Source: Thermoplasmatota archaeon
Lineage (GTDB): Archaea; Thermoplasmatota; JAQUQK01
Assembly: GCA_028716125.1 (NCBI GenBank)
Contig: JAQUQK010000003.1
Coordinates: 1-38,136 of the forward strand
Length of the DNA stretch: 38,136 bases
Reading direction: 5' to 3'
The notes under the pieces were generated by a model. That model saw nothing but the letters and a program-made list of their open reading frames with translations, was not told where the DNA came from and ran no database searches. Of this stretch, positions 21,027 through 28,973 are shown one piece after another. The position numbers and the translations under genes were made by a program. Position 1 is the stretch's first letter; every line of letters starts with the position of its first letter.

Positions 21027-21565
21027 TAGTGTTGTACCGAAATACTCCAACAGTGTCTTATGAAGTCTATTTTTGCGGGTATACTGTTCGGCTCGGTGTT
21101 GTTCGGGTCGAGTCGGGCGTATAGCGCAGCCGCGCACGGGTCGGGGGTTGTAACCTGAGATATATCAACTTGCAACTTATCCGAACCGAACATCGAATCA
21201 TAAACATTAGCCGGTAATACTGAATACTCCTGCCAAACAGGCAAGGCCCCGCTTTCTTGAACGGAGATTAACAATCTTCCGGGAGTGTTGGTGTCGGTAG
21301 CATCAAGCTTGATATCATACCAGCCATACTCATCGTGAACGGAGTTGTTGTTGGCGTCATTCTTCTGCGCAAAGTTGCCGCCTTCTTTCGATAACCGAAC
21401 ATCGGACTGGTCTATATCGAGGGCAGTTTCGGGAGTGTTACCATCACTATTGTCCACGAAAGGTCCTAACTTAACGGTCGCGGCGGTGCTCTGCTTCAAA
21501 TACTGCATGCCTGAGCAAGCCAGGCAAAAGACTGTTAGTAATATCAAAATCTGCTTCGGTTTCAT
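21026..21565 (-). CDS. Exported phage structural-type protein with signal peptide
   Basis: This 179-residue protein starts with a signal peptide (MKPKQILILLTVFCLACSG, residues 1-19). The rest, 'VKLGPFVDNSDGNTPETALDI', 'DQSDVRLSKEGGNFAQK', 'HDEYGWYDIKLDATDTNTPGRL', 'ALPVWQEYSVLPANVYDSMFG', belongs to a family I know from many uncultured phages, usually annotated as a tail or fibre component. The function is unproven. A Cys at residue 18 could be lipidated although the box is non-canonical. It is the third of three signal-peptide genes in a row. Confidence 0.65.
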   Translation of the reverse strand: MKPKQILILLTVFCLACSGMQYLKQSTAATVKLGPFVDNSDGNTPETALDIDQSDVRLSKEGGNFAQKNDANNNSVHDEYGWYDIKLDATDTNTPGRLLISVQESGALPVWQEYSVLPANVYDSMFGSDKLQVDISQVTTPDPCAAALYARLDPNNTEPNSIPAKIDFIRHCWSISVQH

Positions 21566-21566
21566 A

Positions 21567-23375
21567 TTATCTCCTTTGTCGATAGTTATACATAATTGCA
21601 GGGAGAGAACCCCTGAATAGTAAGTTCACTTCGGCTGGCGTTAGAACGTCATTGTAAAGGCGAACATCGTCTATCATACCGTCGAACCTGTTTACATTGC
21701 CTCCGATGCGAGCGGTGCTACAAGTGAAGGCTGCCGTGAGGGTTATAACAACGTGATGCCACTGGCCGTCATTTGGAACAGTAGCCGTAACCTGACCATC
21801 AACGTAGTAAACGACTGTGGGAGAACCTGCCGTTAATCCGTTTCTGCCCAAAGTTGCACCCACTAACTGAAACGAATTGGCAGTGGTGAGTTGAAAAATT
21901 CTCTTTGTGCCGGTAAGATTGTCCGGCTTAATCCAAGCTGTGATGGATTTTACGCCGGGGGGATTGCCTACGGAAACACTTTCCGTATTAGCAAGGTCTA
22001 AATCCAGACCGCCATTTATCTTTCCTGTTACTGCACCATCGGGAGTATTTATGGCGGTAGTTCCTGACTGATAGGTTCCATTGTAAGTACCCATCTCGTC
22101 AGGTATGGTCGAAGCCGTTAAAGCCAAAGTCCCCGTAGCCGTCCCCGATGTAGAAGCTGTGTAATTGCCAAAGGGACTTGTGTTATTCAAATACCAATGA
22201 CGCGGACTCTTCACCCCTAAAGCTGGCGATATAATCCAGTTCGGGTCAGACCACCAGATATACCACGTCGGCGCATCAATCGTAAGGGTAGCTAATTTGC
22301 CTGTATAAACCGGAATCGTATCCTCATCCTTACCTTGATAGGGAATGTAGGTAATACCGTCATAAGTAAATGGAGGCCCTGCACGCCAAGTACCTGCATC
22401 GTCAATAACCGCACCTACGTTAAGCAGGGGGTTTAATGTCGATAATTCTGTAACTGTTGTGAAATTATCAGTATAAAAATAGCAGGTAGTAACAGGGCCG
22501 TAAAGCGAAGCTGTTGTAGCCACAGATATATACCACCTTGTGGTGTTTCCCGCTAATTGAAACAGCGCAGGGTCTGCGGCACGAACATTGCCGTTATCTG
22601 CGGTAGTCGTGGTCGTAGTGCCGCCACTCATAAGAGGATTGCCGGCGTATTTAGTGAACGGGCCTGTCGGACTCGATGATGTTGCGTAGCCCACTTTCTC
22701 ATAAGTATCGACCGCGCCTATCACGCCGTTATTACCCATATAGAACAGGTAATAAGTAGAACCGGATTTTATAACAAACGGTTCGCCAACTGCGGTATCG
22801 TCCCAAGTATCGGCTGCGCCTTTTTCAAGAATAGTAGTTGCCGCAGACCAAGTTTTGTTTGGCTCGGTAGCAACGGTTCTGACATCTATCGTATCTGTTG
22901 TGTGGTAATAGAGATACCAAGTTGAATCATATTTGACCAGTTGCGGCCTCGAACCAGCTGCAACAATTCCTGTGGCAAGCGTCCAAGTGTCTGTCGGGTC
23001 AGATGCGGAATATATATAAATGAGTCCGCTATCCACATCACTTATCGGCCACCACCATATCTCATTTGCAGAATCGTAAATGGGATTTCCAGTGGAGTAG
23101 TTGCCATCTGTCGGCAGTGTCGGTGTCGTAGCGTTTATTATCTGCCAGCCGCAGACGGAAGCAGACCAGCTCCTATTGCCATTATATATATCGCCCGCAG
23201 TGTAAGTGCCAACAACATCGGGCTTGATAGTTCCTATAACTGCACAGGTAGGTACGGAGTTGGCTTTGAGATTGTCCATAGTCCAACGGGCTATAAGATT
23301 AGGGTCAACCGCACCACATGTCCCCGCCAGTAGCAGAATCAAAACACCTGCGATTTTTATTTTATGATTTCTCAT
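21567..23375 (-). CDS. Exported GH43-like beta-propeller plus LamG protein, putative depolymerase/receptor binding
   Basis: I start at ATG 23375 (602 aa): the longer frame begins inside the previous gene and would bury the signal peptide MRNHKIKIAGVLILLLAGTCGA. Mature residues about 45-400 show repeated propeller blades typical of GH43-type glycosidases ('SRPQLVKYDSTWYLYYHTT', 'GEPFVIKSGSTYYLFYMGN', 'ADPALFQLAGNTTRWYISV'). A LamG/concanavalin-like domain occupies the last 150 residues ('KSITAWIKPDN', 'DGQWHHVVITL', 'FDGMIDDVRLYND'). Among tail genes this suggests capsule or cell-wall polysaccharide binding or cleavage. Catalytic Asp/Glu residues could not be assigned with certainty. Confidence 0.7.
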   Translation of the reverse strand: MRNHKIKIAGVLILLLAGTCGAVDPNLIARWTMDNLKANSVPTCAVIGTIKPDVVGTYTAGDIYNGNRSWSASVCGWQIINATTPTLPTDGNYSTGNPIYDSANEIWWWPISDVDSGLIYIYSASDPTDTWTLATGIVAAGSRPQLVKYDSTWYLYYHTTDTIDVRTVATEPNKTWSAATTILEKGAADTWDDTAVGEPFVIKSGSTYYLFYMGNNGVIGAVDTYEKVGYATSSSPTGPFTKYAGNPLMSGGTTTTTTADNGNVRAADPALFQLAGNTTRWYISVATTASLYGPVTTCYFYTDNFTTVTELSTLNPLLNVGAVIDDAGTWRAGPPFTYDGITYIPYQGKDEDTIPVYTGKLATLTIDAPTWYIWWSDPNWIISPALGVKSPRHWYLNNTSPFGNYTASTSGTATGTLALTASTIPDEMGTYNGTYQSGTTAINTPDGAVTGKINGGLDLDLANTESVSVGNPPGVKSITAWIKPDNLTGTKRIFQLTTANSFQLVGATLGRNGLTAGSPTVVYYVDGQVTATVPNDGQWHHVVITLTAAFTCSTARIGGNVNRFDGMIDDVRLYNDVLTPAEVNLLFRGSLPAIMYNYRQRR

Positions 23376-23385
23376 TTTAATAATA

Positions 23386-23412
23386 GGGCGAGCGGCGAAA
23401 AGCCGCCCGCCC
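23386..23412 (-). promoter_or_regulatory. Strong hairpin between the fibre and GH43-LamG genes
   Basis: Arms GGGCG A GCGGC (23386-23396) and GCCGC C CGCCC (23402-23412) form an 11-base stem with one A/C mismatch and a 5-base loop. On the minus strand it ends ten bases before the ATG at 23375, where no Shine-Dalgarno sequence is seen, and TATTATT follows. It may be a weak terminator, an mRNA-end stabiliser or a translation control element. Confidence 0.65.
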
Positions 23413-23424
23413 CAATTAAGCAAA

Positions 23425-25362
23425 TTAAGTCTGGACTGCCGTTCTCGAAACCTCATACCAGTGCGAGCCATCACTGATAAACGTAACTACATAATATCTT
23501 GCCGCAGTCGTATCGCAGGTGAGAGTCCCTGTAGATGAAACCAGTGTTGCTTGGAATGTAATCACTTCGTCAGCCGTGCCAACACAGATAAACACAATGC
23601 TTATCACATCGCCGGCAGTTCCGGCCCCGGAGAACGTAATAGTTTGGTTCTCGTTGTCGGTCGGAGTATCGGTGTAGATGTTGGAAAGGCCGACAGTAAG
23701 GGTAGGTGTGGTGCTCGGCGCAATAACACTTGCGGCGGAGGATAGCATAACCTGGCCTGTTTTGTCCGGTATAGTTATAGTCCTGTCCGCAGTTGGCGCC
23801 GTTGCCGTGATTATCGTTTCATTCGCATCGGCAGCAGAACCTTCCATAATAATTTGGTTAGTTCCACCCCAAACGGAATTGGCAATACCTACGCCGTTAG
23901 TAGCCAGCGTTGAACTCATCAAGCTATACGTTCCCGCAGCCATTACTGGAAGCGTAAAGATGGTATCAGCAGTTGGGTCTGCTACTGTGATTATTGCCTC
24001 ATTGCCATCGGCGGTAGCGCCTTCAAAGATGAGCTGGCCTGTGCCGCCCCAAACAGAGTTGGCTACTCCAGGCATATTTGTTGCAAGAGTAGAACTCATA
24101 AATGAGACTGTCATTGCCGCCGCATCCGGCAACGTCCATACAATATCTGCGGTCGGATTAGTTGCCGTAATAATCGCCTCGTAAGCATCTACGCCCGAAC
24201 CTTCAAAGATAAGTTGATTCGTGCCGCCCGTTACTGAACTGGCTATATCCGGGGCATTTGTGGCAAGCGTTGATAACATAACCGAGTACGTTGCCTGTGC
24301 AGCTACAGGGAAGGTATAAGTAACGTCCGCTGTCGGGTCTGTGAAGGACAGGGTAGCTTCGTAGTCGTTTGCCGTGCCTTCGACAATAATCGTTTGTGTC
24401 GCAATGCCGTCAAGAACGATACCACCGGCGTTTGTGATAGTAGTCAGGCCGGTAGTTGCAAAAGTCAAATCATCTCCGACAGTAACAGTAAAATCGCCAT
24501 TAGCCGCGCCGCCCGCCGTAAATGCCATGCCGCCATCGGTAGTAACCCAAGTCATAACATTACCGGCAGTCGTATCAGTTGCAGTAAAAGCCATCGTAGA
24601 ATCGGAATTGACTGAAAAGGTCGAGGTCGTATCAAAAGCAATTGCGCCTGCAGTCGAACTTCCGACAGTAACCGCGCCAGTCGAGGTCCCTGTATTGATG
24701 TTAGTGTTGTAGTTAGAGCTGGCGTTGATACTCGTAGTCAAACCCGTAATAGCTAACGTATTGCCGCTTTCGTCAATCAGTAATCCTACGCCGCTGGCAG
24801 TATAAATCTGAACATTTGCAGATTTCGTGCCGTCAGCAAGTCCGATTCTGAATGTGGCCCCGTCAGAGGCCGGAGTAAATTTCAGCAAATTAGCCGTTGC
24901 CCCGCCACTGATTACCCAATCGCTGTCAGTGCCCATCGTTATAGTTTCATCATCTTCGTAGGTCGAGGTACTTACATCTTTCAGAAATAGAGGAAAGATA
25001 AGCTTGCCCTCAGAAGCGCTGAGCGACCTGCCGCCGCTTGAGAAAGTATCTGTGCCGTCAGTTATCGTAAAGTCGTACTGATCAGCGCCCCACCAATAAA
25101 ACGAACCGCTCGATAAGGTGGTATTTGTCGAGGTAGTTGTAATCTGCTGCGTTATCGCATCCTGCTTGCCGCGATTCTTGTAGATTACGGCGTTGGTAGT
25201 CGTGCCAGGCAGGTAGATGTTGACTCCGCTTATGCCGGTAACTTTGCGGCCAAGCTCGTCATAAACCTGTATTTCGTGATATACCATCCCGTATTCATCC
25301 GCCAAGATAGGCAAGGCAAAACCGATTAGCAAAAGCAGACTGAGTAAAAGTGTCTTTTTCAT
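23425..25362 (-). CDS. Exported fibre-like protein with four ~60-residue repeats
   Basis: This 645-residue protein begins with a clear signal peptide (MKKTLLLSLLLLIGFALPILA, cleavage near residue 21). Its N-terminal domain, 'DEYGMVYHEIQVYDELGRKVTG' to about residue 130, resembles carbohydrate or surface-domain starts in uncultured phage fibres. Thr/Ala/Gly-rich beta repeats fill the middle. Residues about 322-545 hold four repeats with the recurring pattern 'QLIFEG...NEAIITATNPTAD..WTLPD...YSLMSSTLATN', period about 60. It is encoded directly after the capsid gene. Fibre function is likely from repeats and context; export through Sec is inferred from the signal. Confidence 0.6.
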   Translation of the reverse strand: MKKTLLLSLLLLIGFALPILADEYGMVYHEIQVYDELGRKVTGISGVNIYLPGTTTNAVIYKNRGKQDAITQQITTTSTNTTLSSGSFYWWGADQYDFTITDGTDTFSSGGRSLSASEGKLIFPLFLKDVSTSTYEDDETITMGTDSDWVISGGATANLLKFTPASDGATFRIGLADGTKSANVQIYTASGVGLLIDESGNTLAITGLTTSINASSNYNTNINTGTSTGAVTVGSSTAGAIAFDTTSTFSVNSDSTMAFTATDTTAGNVMTWVTTDGGMAFTAGGAANGDFTVTVGDDLTFATTGLTTITNAGGIVLDGIATQTIIVEGTANDYEATLSFTDPTADVTYTFPVAAQATYSVMLSTLATNAPDIASSVTGGTNQLIFEGSGVDAYEAIITATNPTADIVWTLPDAAAMTVSFMSSTLATNMPGVANSVWGGTGQLIFEGATADGNEAIITVADPTADTIFTLPVMAAGTYSLMSSTLATNGVGIANSVWGGTNQIIMEGSAADANETIITATAPTADRTITIPDKTGQVMLSSAASVIAPSTTPTLTVGLSNIYTDTPTDNENQTITFSGAGTAGDVISIVFICVGTADEVITFQATLVSSTGTLTCDTTAARYYVVTFISDGSHWYEVSRTAVQT

Positions 25363-25390
25363 CGCTATGTTTCCTTTCGATTTTCAAGTA

Positions 25391-25418
25391 AGCTACGTCC
25401 CTACGCTGAGGCGTAGCT
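25391..25418 (-). promoter_or_regulatory. Alternative hairpins in the fibre-gene leader
   Basis: AGCTACG (25391-25397) can pair with CGTAGCT (25412-25418). Alternatively CTACGC (25401-25406) pairs with GCGTAG (25411-25416) around TGAG. The two folds exclude each other. They lie 29 bases upstream of the fibre-gene start on the minus strand. An attenuation-like role is possible but unproven. Confidence 0.45.
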
Positions 25419-25452
25419 GATTTCGTACTGACCTAAACTTCAAAAAACCTTT

Positions 25453-25482
25453 CAAAAACAAATTAGGGACATCCCGCCCTAA
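25453..25482 (-). terminator. Intrinsic-terminator-like hairpin after the capsid gene
   Basis: Just after the capsid TAG the minus strand reads TTAGGG (25482-25477), loop CGGGATGT, CCCTAA (25468-25463), then TTTGTTTTTG. A 6-base stem plus T-rich tract would partly stop transcription, giving more capsid message than tail message. The stem-loop sequence is almost the same as the hairpin at 544-564. Confidence 0.65.
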
Positions 25483-26709
25483 CTACGCATCAACGACTAC
25501 TTCTGTATCCATACAGTAGATTGCTTCGTCTGAGGTCGCTGTCTCTGTGCCGTGCTCGTTGAAATTCGTCCGCTTGACGCCGTAGATAGCGTCAACTTTG
25601 ACCTTCGGCTTGTTGCAATCCACCATATCTTCCCACCATTTCAGACGCTGTGCCCAGGCAAAGGCCATCGCCTGAGCGCCCATCATAAGCGCCCGGGCCA
25701 CTGTCCTTGTGGTTGCGCAAGTGTCCGTTGTCGCCGTTCTCCCTGCATTGAGCAGGAAACCTTCGGCTAAGGTTGTGCCGCCGGCGCCCGTCCGTATCGG
25801 AATACGGTCGTATTCCCAAACGATACAGGAATCCCATAAGAAGGCCGCGCCTGAGAATATCGGGTTGAGGTTTCCTCTTACCTGAGCTGCGGCCGTCATT
25901 GCCGCCCAGCCGGTAGTGCCGCTCTCCTCCCTAACAGCTTTAATCTGTAAGGGGTGAGCAAGAACGAGGAAATACTTGCCGACAAGCGGAGCGTTGGCAT
26001 AGCTACGGGTGTCGTTTGGATTGGCGTTAGACAGGTCCCTAATGGCTACGGGCCGGAATCGCGGAGAACATGCCTGGGCGCGTCTGCGAATCATTTCGAT
26101 TAGCTTTGTGCCAAAGAGGTTGTCTGTCTTGGTTCCTGCGGTCAGGAGTGCATCAGTGCCATAAGAAGCACCGCTGTTGCCGAGGGTCCCGGCCGCTGAC
26201 TGACCACCGTAATAAATACGATTAGTGGTCGGGTAAGACTCATTGATGGTTTCGATTGCCGAACTGCTTGCGTTCTCGTTGTAGAGGCCGGCCATTGAAG
26301 TGATAAGGTCGTTCTCCATCGCCTCAGCGAACCACGAGCCGAGGTCGGCTTTACCGTCCTCTCGGATATTCGTTGCGGTCCGCTGTTCGGAGATAGCGCC
26401 GTTGGAAACGTAGCTGTGTGAGCGCTCGTGAACTTTAACGGACATGTTGCGTCTTTTGAGAGATTCTTCGTTGCCGGTCGTACTACCGTCATCACCCTGC
26501 CCGGCGCCGCTCATCGGGCTTTTACTCTCAAAAATAACTACATCGCCCTTCTGCTTCGTCAATTCCTGGTTGACGTGAATGAGGGAATCTTTTGTATTCC
26601 CCATCAGCGGGGTAAGTGCGATGTTCTGTAACGCATACTCAAAGACGTCCGTTGAATACTTCCTCTGAGTACGCGGGTCATTTGTACCAAAAGCTGTTGC
26701 GTTTGCCAT
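25483..26709 (-). CDS. Major capsid protein (N4-gp56 / DUF4043-type)
   Basis: This 408-residue protein opens 'AFGTNDPRTQRKYSTDVFEYALQNIALTPLMG', then 'DSLIHVNQELTKQKGDVVIF' and 'GDDGSTTGNEESLKRRNMSVKVHERSHSYVSNGAISEQRT' (in parts), the signature of the N4-gp56 family HK97-fold capsid proteins (Phage_capsid_3). The usual family length is close to 400. It follows the scaffold-like gene and precedes the hairpin terminator, consistent with high expression. The start is ATG at 26709 with GAAAGGAAG upstream. Confidence 0.87.
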   Translation of the reverse strand: MANATAFGTNDPRTQRKYSTDVFEYALQNIALTPLMGNTKDSLIHVNQELTKQKGDVVIFESKSPMSGAGQGDDGSTTGNEESLKRRNMSVKVHERSHSYVSNGAISEQRTATNIREDGKADLGSWFAEAMENDLITSMAGLYNENASSSAIETINESYPTTNRIYYGGQSAAGTLGNSGASYGTDALLTAGTKTDNLFGTKLIEMIRRRAQACSPRFRPVAIRDLSNANPNDTRSYANAPLVGKYFLVLAHPLQIKAVREESGTTGWAAMTAAAQVRGNLNPIFSGAAFLWDSCIVWEYDRIPIRTGAGGTTLAEGFLLNAGRTATTDTCATTRTVARALMMGAQAMAFAWAQRLKWWEDMVDCNKPKVKVDAIYGVKRTNFNEHGTETATSDEAIYCMDTEVVVDA

Positions 26710-26759
26710 TTGGATTCTTCCTTTCCAAAGTGCAGCAACAGCCGTAAAATCCCTACTTT

Positions 26760-27563
26760 TTACTCCTCAGTTTTTGGCGGTATGCTAAATACTGAGTTCA
26801 AAAACGGGTCGCTAAATTCAGTCAAGATTTGCTCTTGAGTTGGATGGACCTTCGGTTTCGGAACTGGAGGGGGATTCTCGATGTCGCTGCCCTTTGCTTT
26901 TAATTCCTTTAGTTGTTTTGCGCGAGAATCCAGTTTGGCCCTCAATGCCTGTGCGGGCTTGCCGCCCTTCTGTAGAATACGTTGAGTTAGTCGCCTGTAT
27001 GCTTCTTTGCCGGCGTTAGTACCAGCTTGAAAAACATCAAGCCGGTCGCCCTGTGTAAGAAGGTCATTGCCTATCGCCATTAAACTGTCAAAGCCAAGAC
27101 CTTCGCCCATCGTTTCATCGGTCATAGTCAAGCTCGCATTTCGTAATCCGGCCTGATAGTTATTCATATTTGTTGCGAATACGGTCTGTTGAGCTTTCTT
27201 TTTGGCCTGGTCTTTTTCGAATTTCTGCTGGGCGATAAGAGTTTTGGCATCGGGGGGGACTTCCTCCCCTACTTCTTTGGCGAATTTCTCAAGTGGAGAT
27301 TCTTCCTCAACTTCTTCTACTGGCGGCGGTGGAGGAGGAGTTAGAGCTTGCCTCAGTCGGAGATTTTCTTCCCTGAGTACCCTTCTATCCTCCCGTAACT
27401 CTTCGACGGTTTTAACCGGCACCATTAGAGGTTCTGGCGGCTCTGCCTCCGGCACTGACTCAGCCGGAGTTTCAACCTCCATTACCGGGGTTTCTAACTC
27501 CGGCGCTTCGGGGGTCTCCACTGCCGCTTCAACTGGATTGTCGTTTACGATTTCGTTTTCCAT
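26760..27563 (-). CDS. Scaffold-like capsid assembly protein
   Basis: This 267-residue protein is very acidic in residues 1-100 (Glu/Pro/Val repeats such as 'EAAVETPEAPELETPVMEVE') with a poly-Pro run 'PPPPPP', and helical and basic after residue 110. The ATG has AGGAGAACAG upstream. An acidic disordered head plus a helical C-terminus, immediately before the major capsid gene, is the common plan of phage scaffolding proteins. No protease motif is visible, so maturation could rely on host or unrecognised enzymes. Confidence 0.65.
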   Translation of the reverse strand: MENEIVNDNPVEAAVETPEAPELETPVMEVETPAESVPEAEPPEPLMVPVKTVEELREDRRVLREENLRLRQALTPPPPPPVEEVEEESPLEKFAKEVGEEVPPDAKTLIAQQKFEKDQAKKKAQQTVFATNMNNYQAGLRNASLTMTDETMGEGLGFDSLMAIGNDLLTQGDRLDVFQAGTNAGKEAYRRLTQRILQKGGKPAQALRAKLDSRAKQLKELKAKGSDIENPPPVPKPKVHPTQEQILTEFSDPFLNSVFSIPPKTEE

Positions 27564-27659
27564 TTGCTGTTCTCCTCAAGTTTCCGGCTGAGTGGCCGTG
27601 TGCCGACTTTGCTTAAGTCGTCAAAGAGAGATTGTTACGCCCAATCTCCGTGGCGATGC

Positions 27660-27676
27660 CTGCCCTTCCGGGGCAG
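27660..27676. repeat. Short hairpin in the 178-bp gap before the scaffold gene
   Basis: CTGCCC (27660-27665) and GGGCAG (27671-27676) pair around TTCCG. The gap 27564-27741 is one of the longest in the late operon and holds no convincing gene on either strand. It could carry a minor promoter or an RNA processing site ahead of the scaffold and capsid genes. Confidence 0.45.
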
Positions 27677-27741
27677 TGGCGGGGCCGATTTAACCCTCAC
27701 GGCCTTTGGTGTGCCTGTCTTACGCCGCGCTGACAGTGGCG

Positions 27742-27987
27742 CTAAGATTTATTTTCATCATCGGCGTTTGCCGATTTTTTGTTCAGACGCTTTCGATATG
27801 CGCTCAGCTTGAGCATCATATTTGGGTCCGGTTGATTGCGGCCCTGGTTAGCCATTTTCTCCAGTTCCTGATACTCCGCCATTTCTTCCGGCGTTAAAAT
27901 GCTTTTGATGGATTTTATTGCCGCTTGCGCCTCAGGGTTTAATATCGCTTGTGGTGGTGGCTGTGCTTTTGGTGGTCTTTTTGCCAT
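27742..27987 (-). CDS. Hypothetical head-module protein
   Basis: This 81-residue protein has a Pro/Gln-rich start (KRPPKAQPPPQAI) followed by two helices (residues 18-48 and 58-72, 'AEYQELEKMANQGRNQPDPN' between). It is charged and soluble. It lies between the portal-side small genes and the scaffold. It might be a minor head or scaffold-associated protein; no family recognised. Confidence 0.5.
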   Translation of the reverse strand: MAKRPPKAQPPPQAILNPEAQAAIKSIKSILTPEEMAEYQELEKMANQGRNQPDPNMMLKLSAYRKRLNKKSANADDENKS

Positions 27988-27999
27988 TGTTAAAAACTC

Positions 28000-28284
28000 C
28001 TAACTTGATTTAGTTAACATTTCCTCAGTTATCCTGACCTTCGGGGTTACAATGCCCTTTGGGATTATAATTCCACGCCTTCGCTTCCTCTTCTTGAACT
28101 GTAAAGTGAACGCCTTTTTTTCAGCATCATAAGTTATCTGTATGGCGTTTTCTTTCGCCGGAAACTTATCCAGCAATTTTACAGGGACTGTCTGCGGCCC
28201 CAACTTGAAAAGCATTAGGGCTATAAACGCTTTCAAATCTTCGTGCGTAAATTCACGGCTTTGGCTTTGGCTTTGCTGGCCCAT
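28000..28284 (-). CDS. Hypothetical head-module protein with basic C-terminus
   Basis: This 94-residue protein has a helix at residues 13-28 (FTHEDLKAFIALMLFKL), a beta section ('NAIQITYDAEKKAFTLQFKKR') and a KRKRRRG basic patch. Its start overlaps the upstream membrane-protein gene by 32 bases, with AAGGA upstream. No domain recognised. Confidence 0.5.
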   Translation of the reverse strand: MGQQSQSQSREFTHEDLKAFIALMLFKLGPQTVPVKLLDKFPAKENAIQITYDAEKKAFTLQFKKRKRRRGIIIPKGIVTPKVRITEEMLTKSS

Positions 28285-28537
28285 CCTGTGGGAGTCCTTC
28301 CTCTTTAATGAGTTCGCCGTTTTTGTCCAATCTGACTTCCAGACCTTTCTTCTTAGCCCATCCTTCGAGGTTCGCTATACGCGGCACTGTTTTGTTGTGG
28401 ACGAAAACCACGCCTTCACCAAGTCCTTTGTGTTGAGCGGCGTTTAACCTTTTGAATGTGTAAAGGTCATAGGCAATATACACCGATAGCGCCAAAACCA
28501 ATACTATCAAAACAATTAACAGATTCTCACGCTTCAT
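28253..28537 (-). CDS. Single-pass membrane protein in the head module
   Basis: I start at ATG 28537 (94 aa) where GAAGGAG gives proper spacing; the longer reading overlaps the lipoprotein gene. The transmembrane helix is at residues 6-25 (LLIVLIVLVLALSVYIAYDL), N-terminal and near an N-in topology. A charged, Lys/Pro-rich soluble tail follows (GPAKPKPKP at the end). A membrane protein between portal and capsid genes is odd. With the neighbouring lipoprotein it could make an envelope-directed pair, for example for superinfection exclusion. Confidence 0.6.
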   Translation of the reverse strand: MKRENLLIVLIVLVLALSVYIAYDLYTFKRLNAAQHKGLGEGVVFVHNKTVPRIANLEGWAKKKGLEVRLDKNGELIKEEGLPQDGPAKPKPKP

Positions 28538-28550
28538 ACCAAAACTCCTT

Positions 28551-28964
28551 CTATAATCCTTTATGAATGTTAACAACGGGGCATTGCAAACCGCATTTAT
28601 TACAAGAGACGCTGGTATCGAAACCATCAGCGCTATAGCCTTCCGCTTTTACTGAATACCCGCAGGGGCATTTGTAGTAATAATAGATGGCTAAATTGTC
28701 AGTCTTGCCAATAATCGTAACGTATAGATAGTCCGGCTCATTGAAAGAATCGCCTTCCGGCATTGCAACAGTGATATCTGCGGCGTTTGGGTCAAAGGAC
28801 GACATAAGCACCAAAACCCCATTACTGTCTCTAACAGTAGCAGTCCCATCGGGCGTTGGGTCAGTTGTATTTTTTTCCTTACAACCGACACTGAAAAATA
28901 CCAAGAAAACAACAACTAACGCCGCTAGCGCCGCCGCTAATAAATTAAGATATACTTTCTTCAT
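28551..28964 (-). CDS. Lipoprotein with C-terminal zinc-ribbon motif
   Basis: This 137-residue protein has a long hydrophobic signal (residues 4-27, 'YLNLLAAALAALVVVFLVFF') ending in SVGC, a near-canonical lipobox with Cys28. The mature domain has a beta region ('DSNGVLVLMSSFDPNAADITV', 'PDYLYVTIIG') and a four-Cys ribbon 'CPCGY' and 'CNKCG' at about residues 99-102 and 120-123, plus a further Cys in 'LQCPVV'. Both lipid anchoring and zinc binding are uncommon for a head-module gene. It could modify the infected cell envelope. The function is unknown. Confidence 0.6.
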   Translation of the reverse strand: MKKVYLNLLAAALAALVVVFLVFFSVGCKEKNTTDPTPDGTATVRDSNGVLVLMSSFDPNAADITVAMPEGDSFNEPDYLYVTIIGKTDNLAIYYYYKCPCGYSVKAEGYSADGFDTSVSCNKCGLQCPVVNIHKGL

Positions 28965-28973
28965 ACTAAACTC

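Noticed and set aside
21027..21137. N-terminal extension of the adaptor gene (upstream start in frame)
   Set aside because: It would lie wholly inside the upstream exported protein gene, while TAATG at 21026 gives an exact coupled start.
23376..23474. Longer start for the GH43-LamG protein
   Set aside because: It would place 33 basic residues before the signal peptide and overlap the fibre gene end.
27564..27741. Gene in the gap before the scaffold
   Set aside because: No frame with a start, ribosome site and useful length is open on the minus strand. The plus-strand ORF there is a shadow with no signals.
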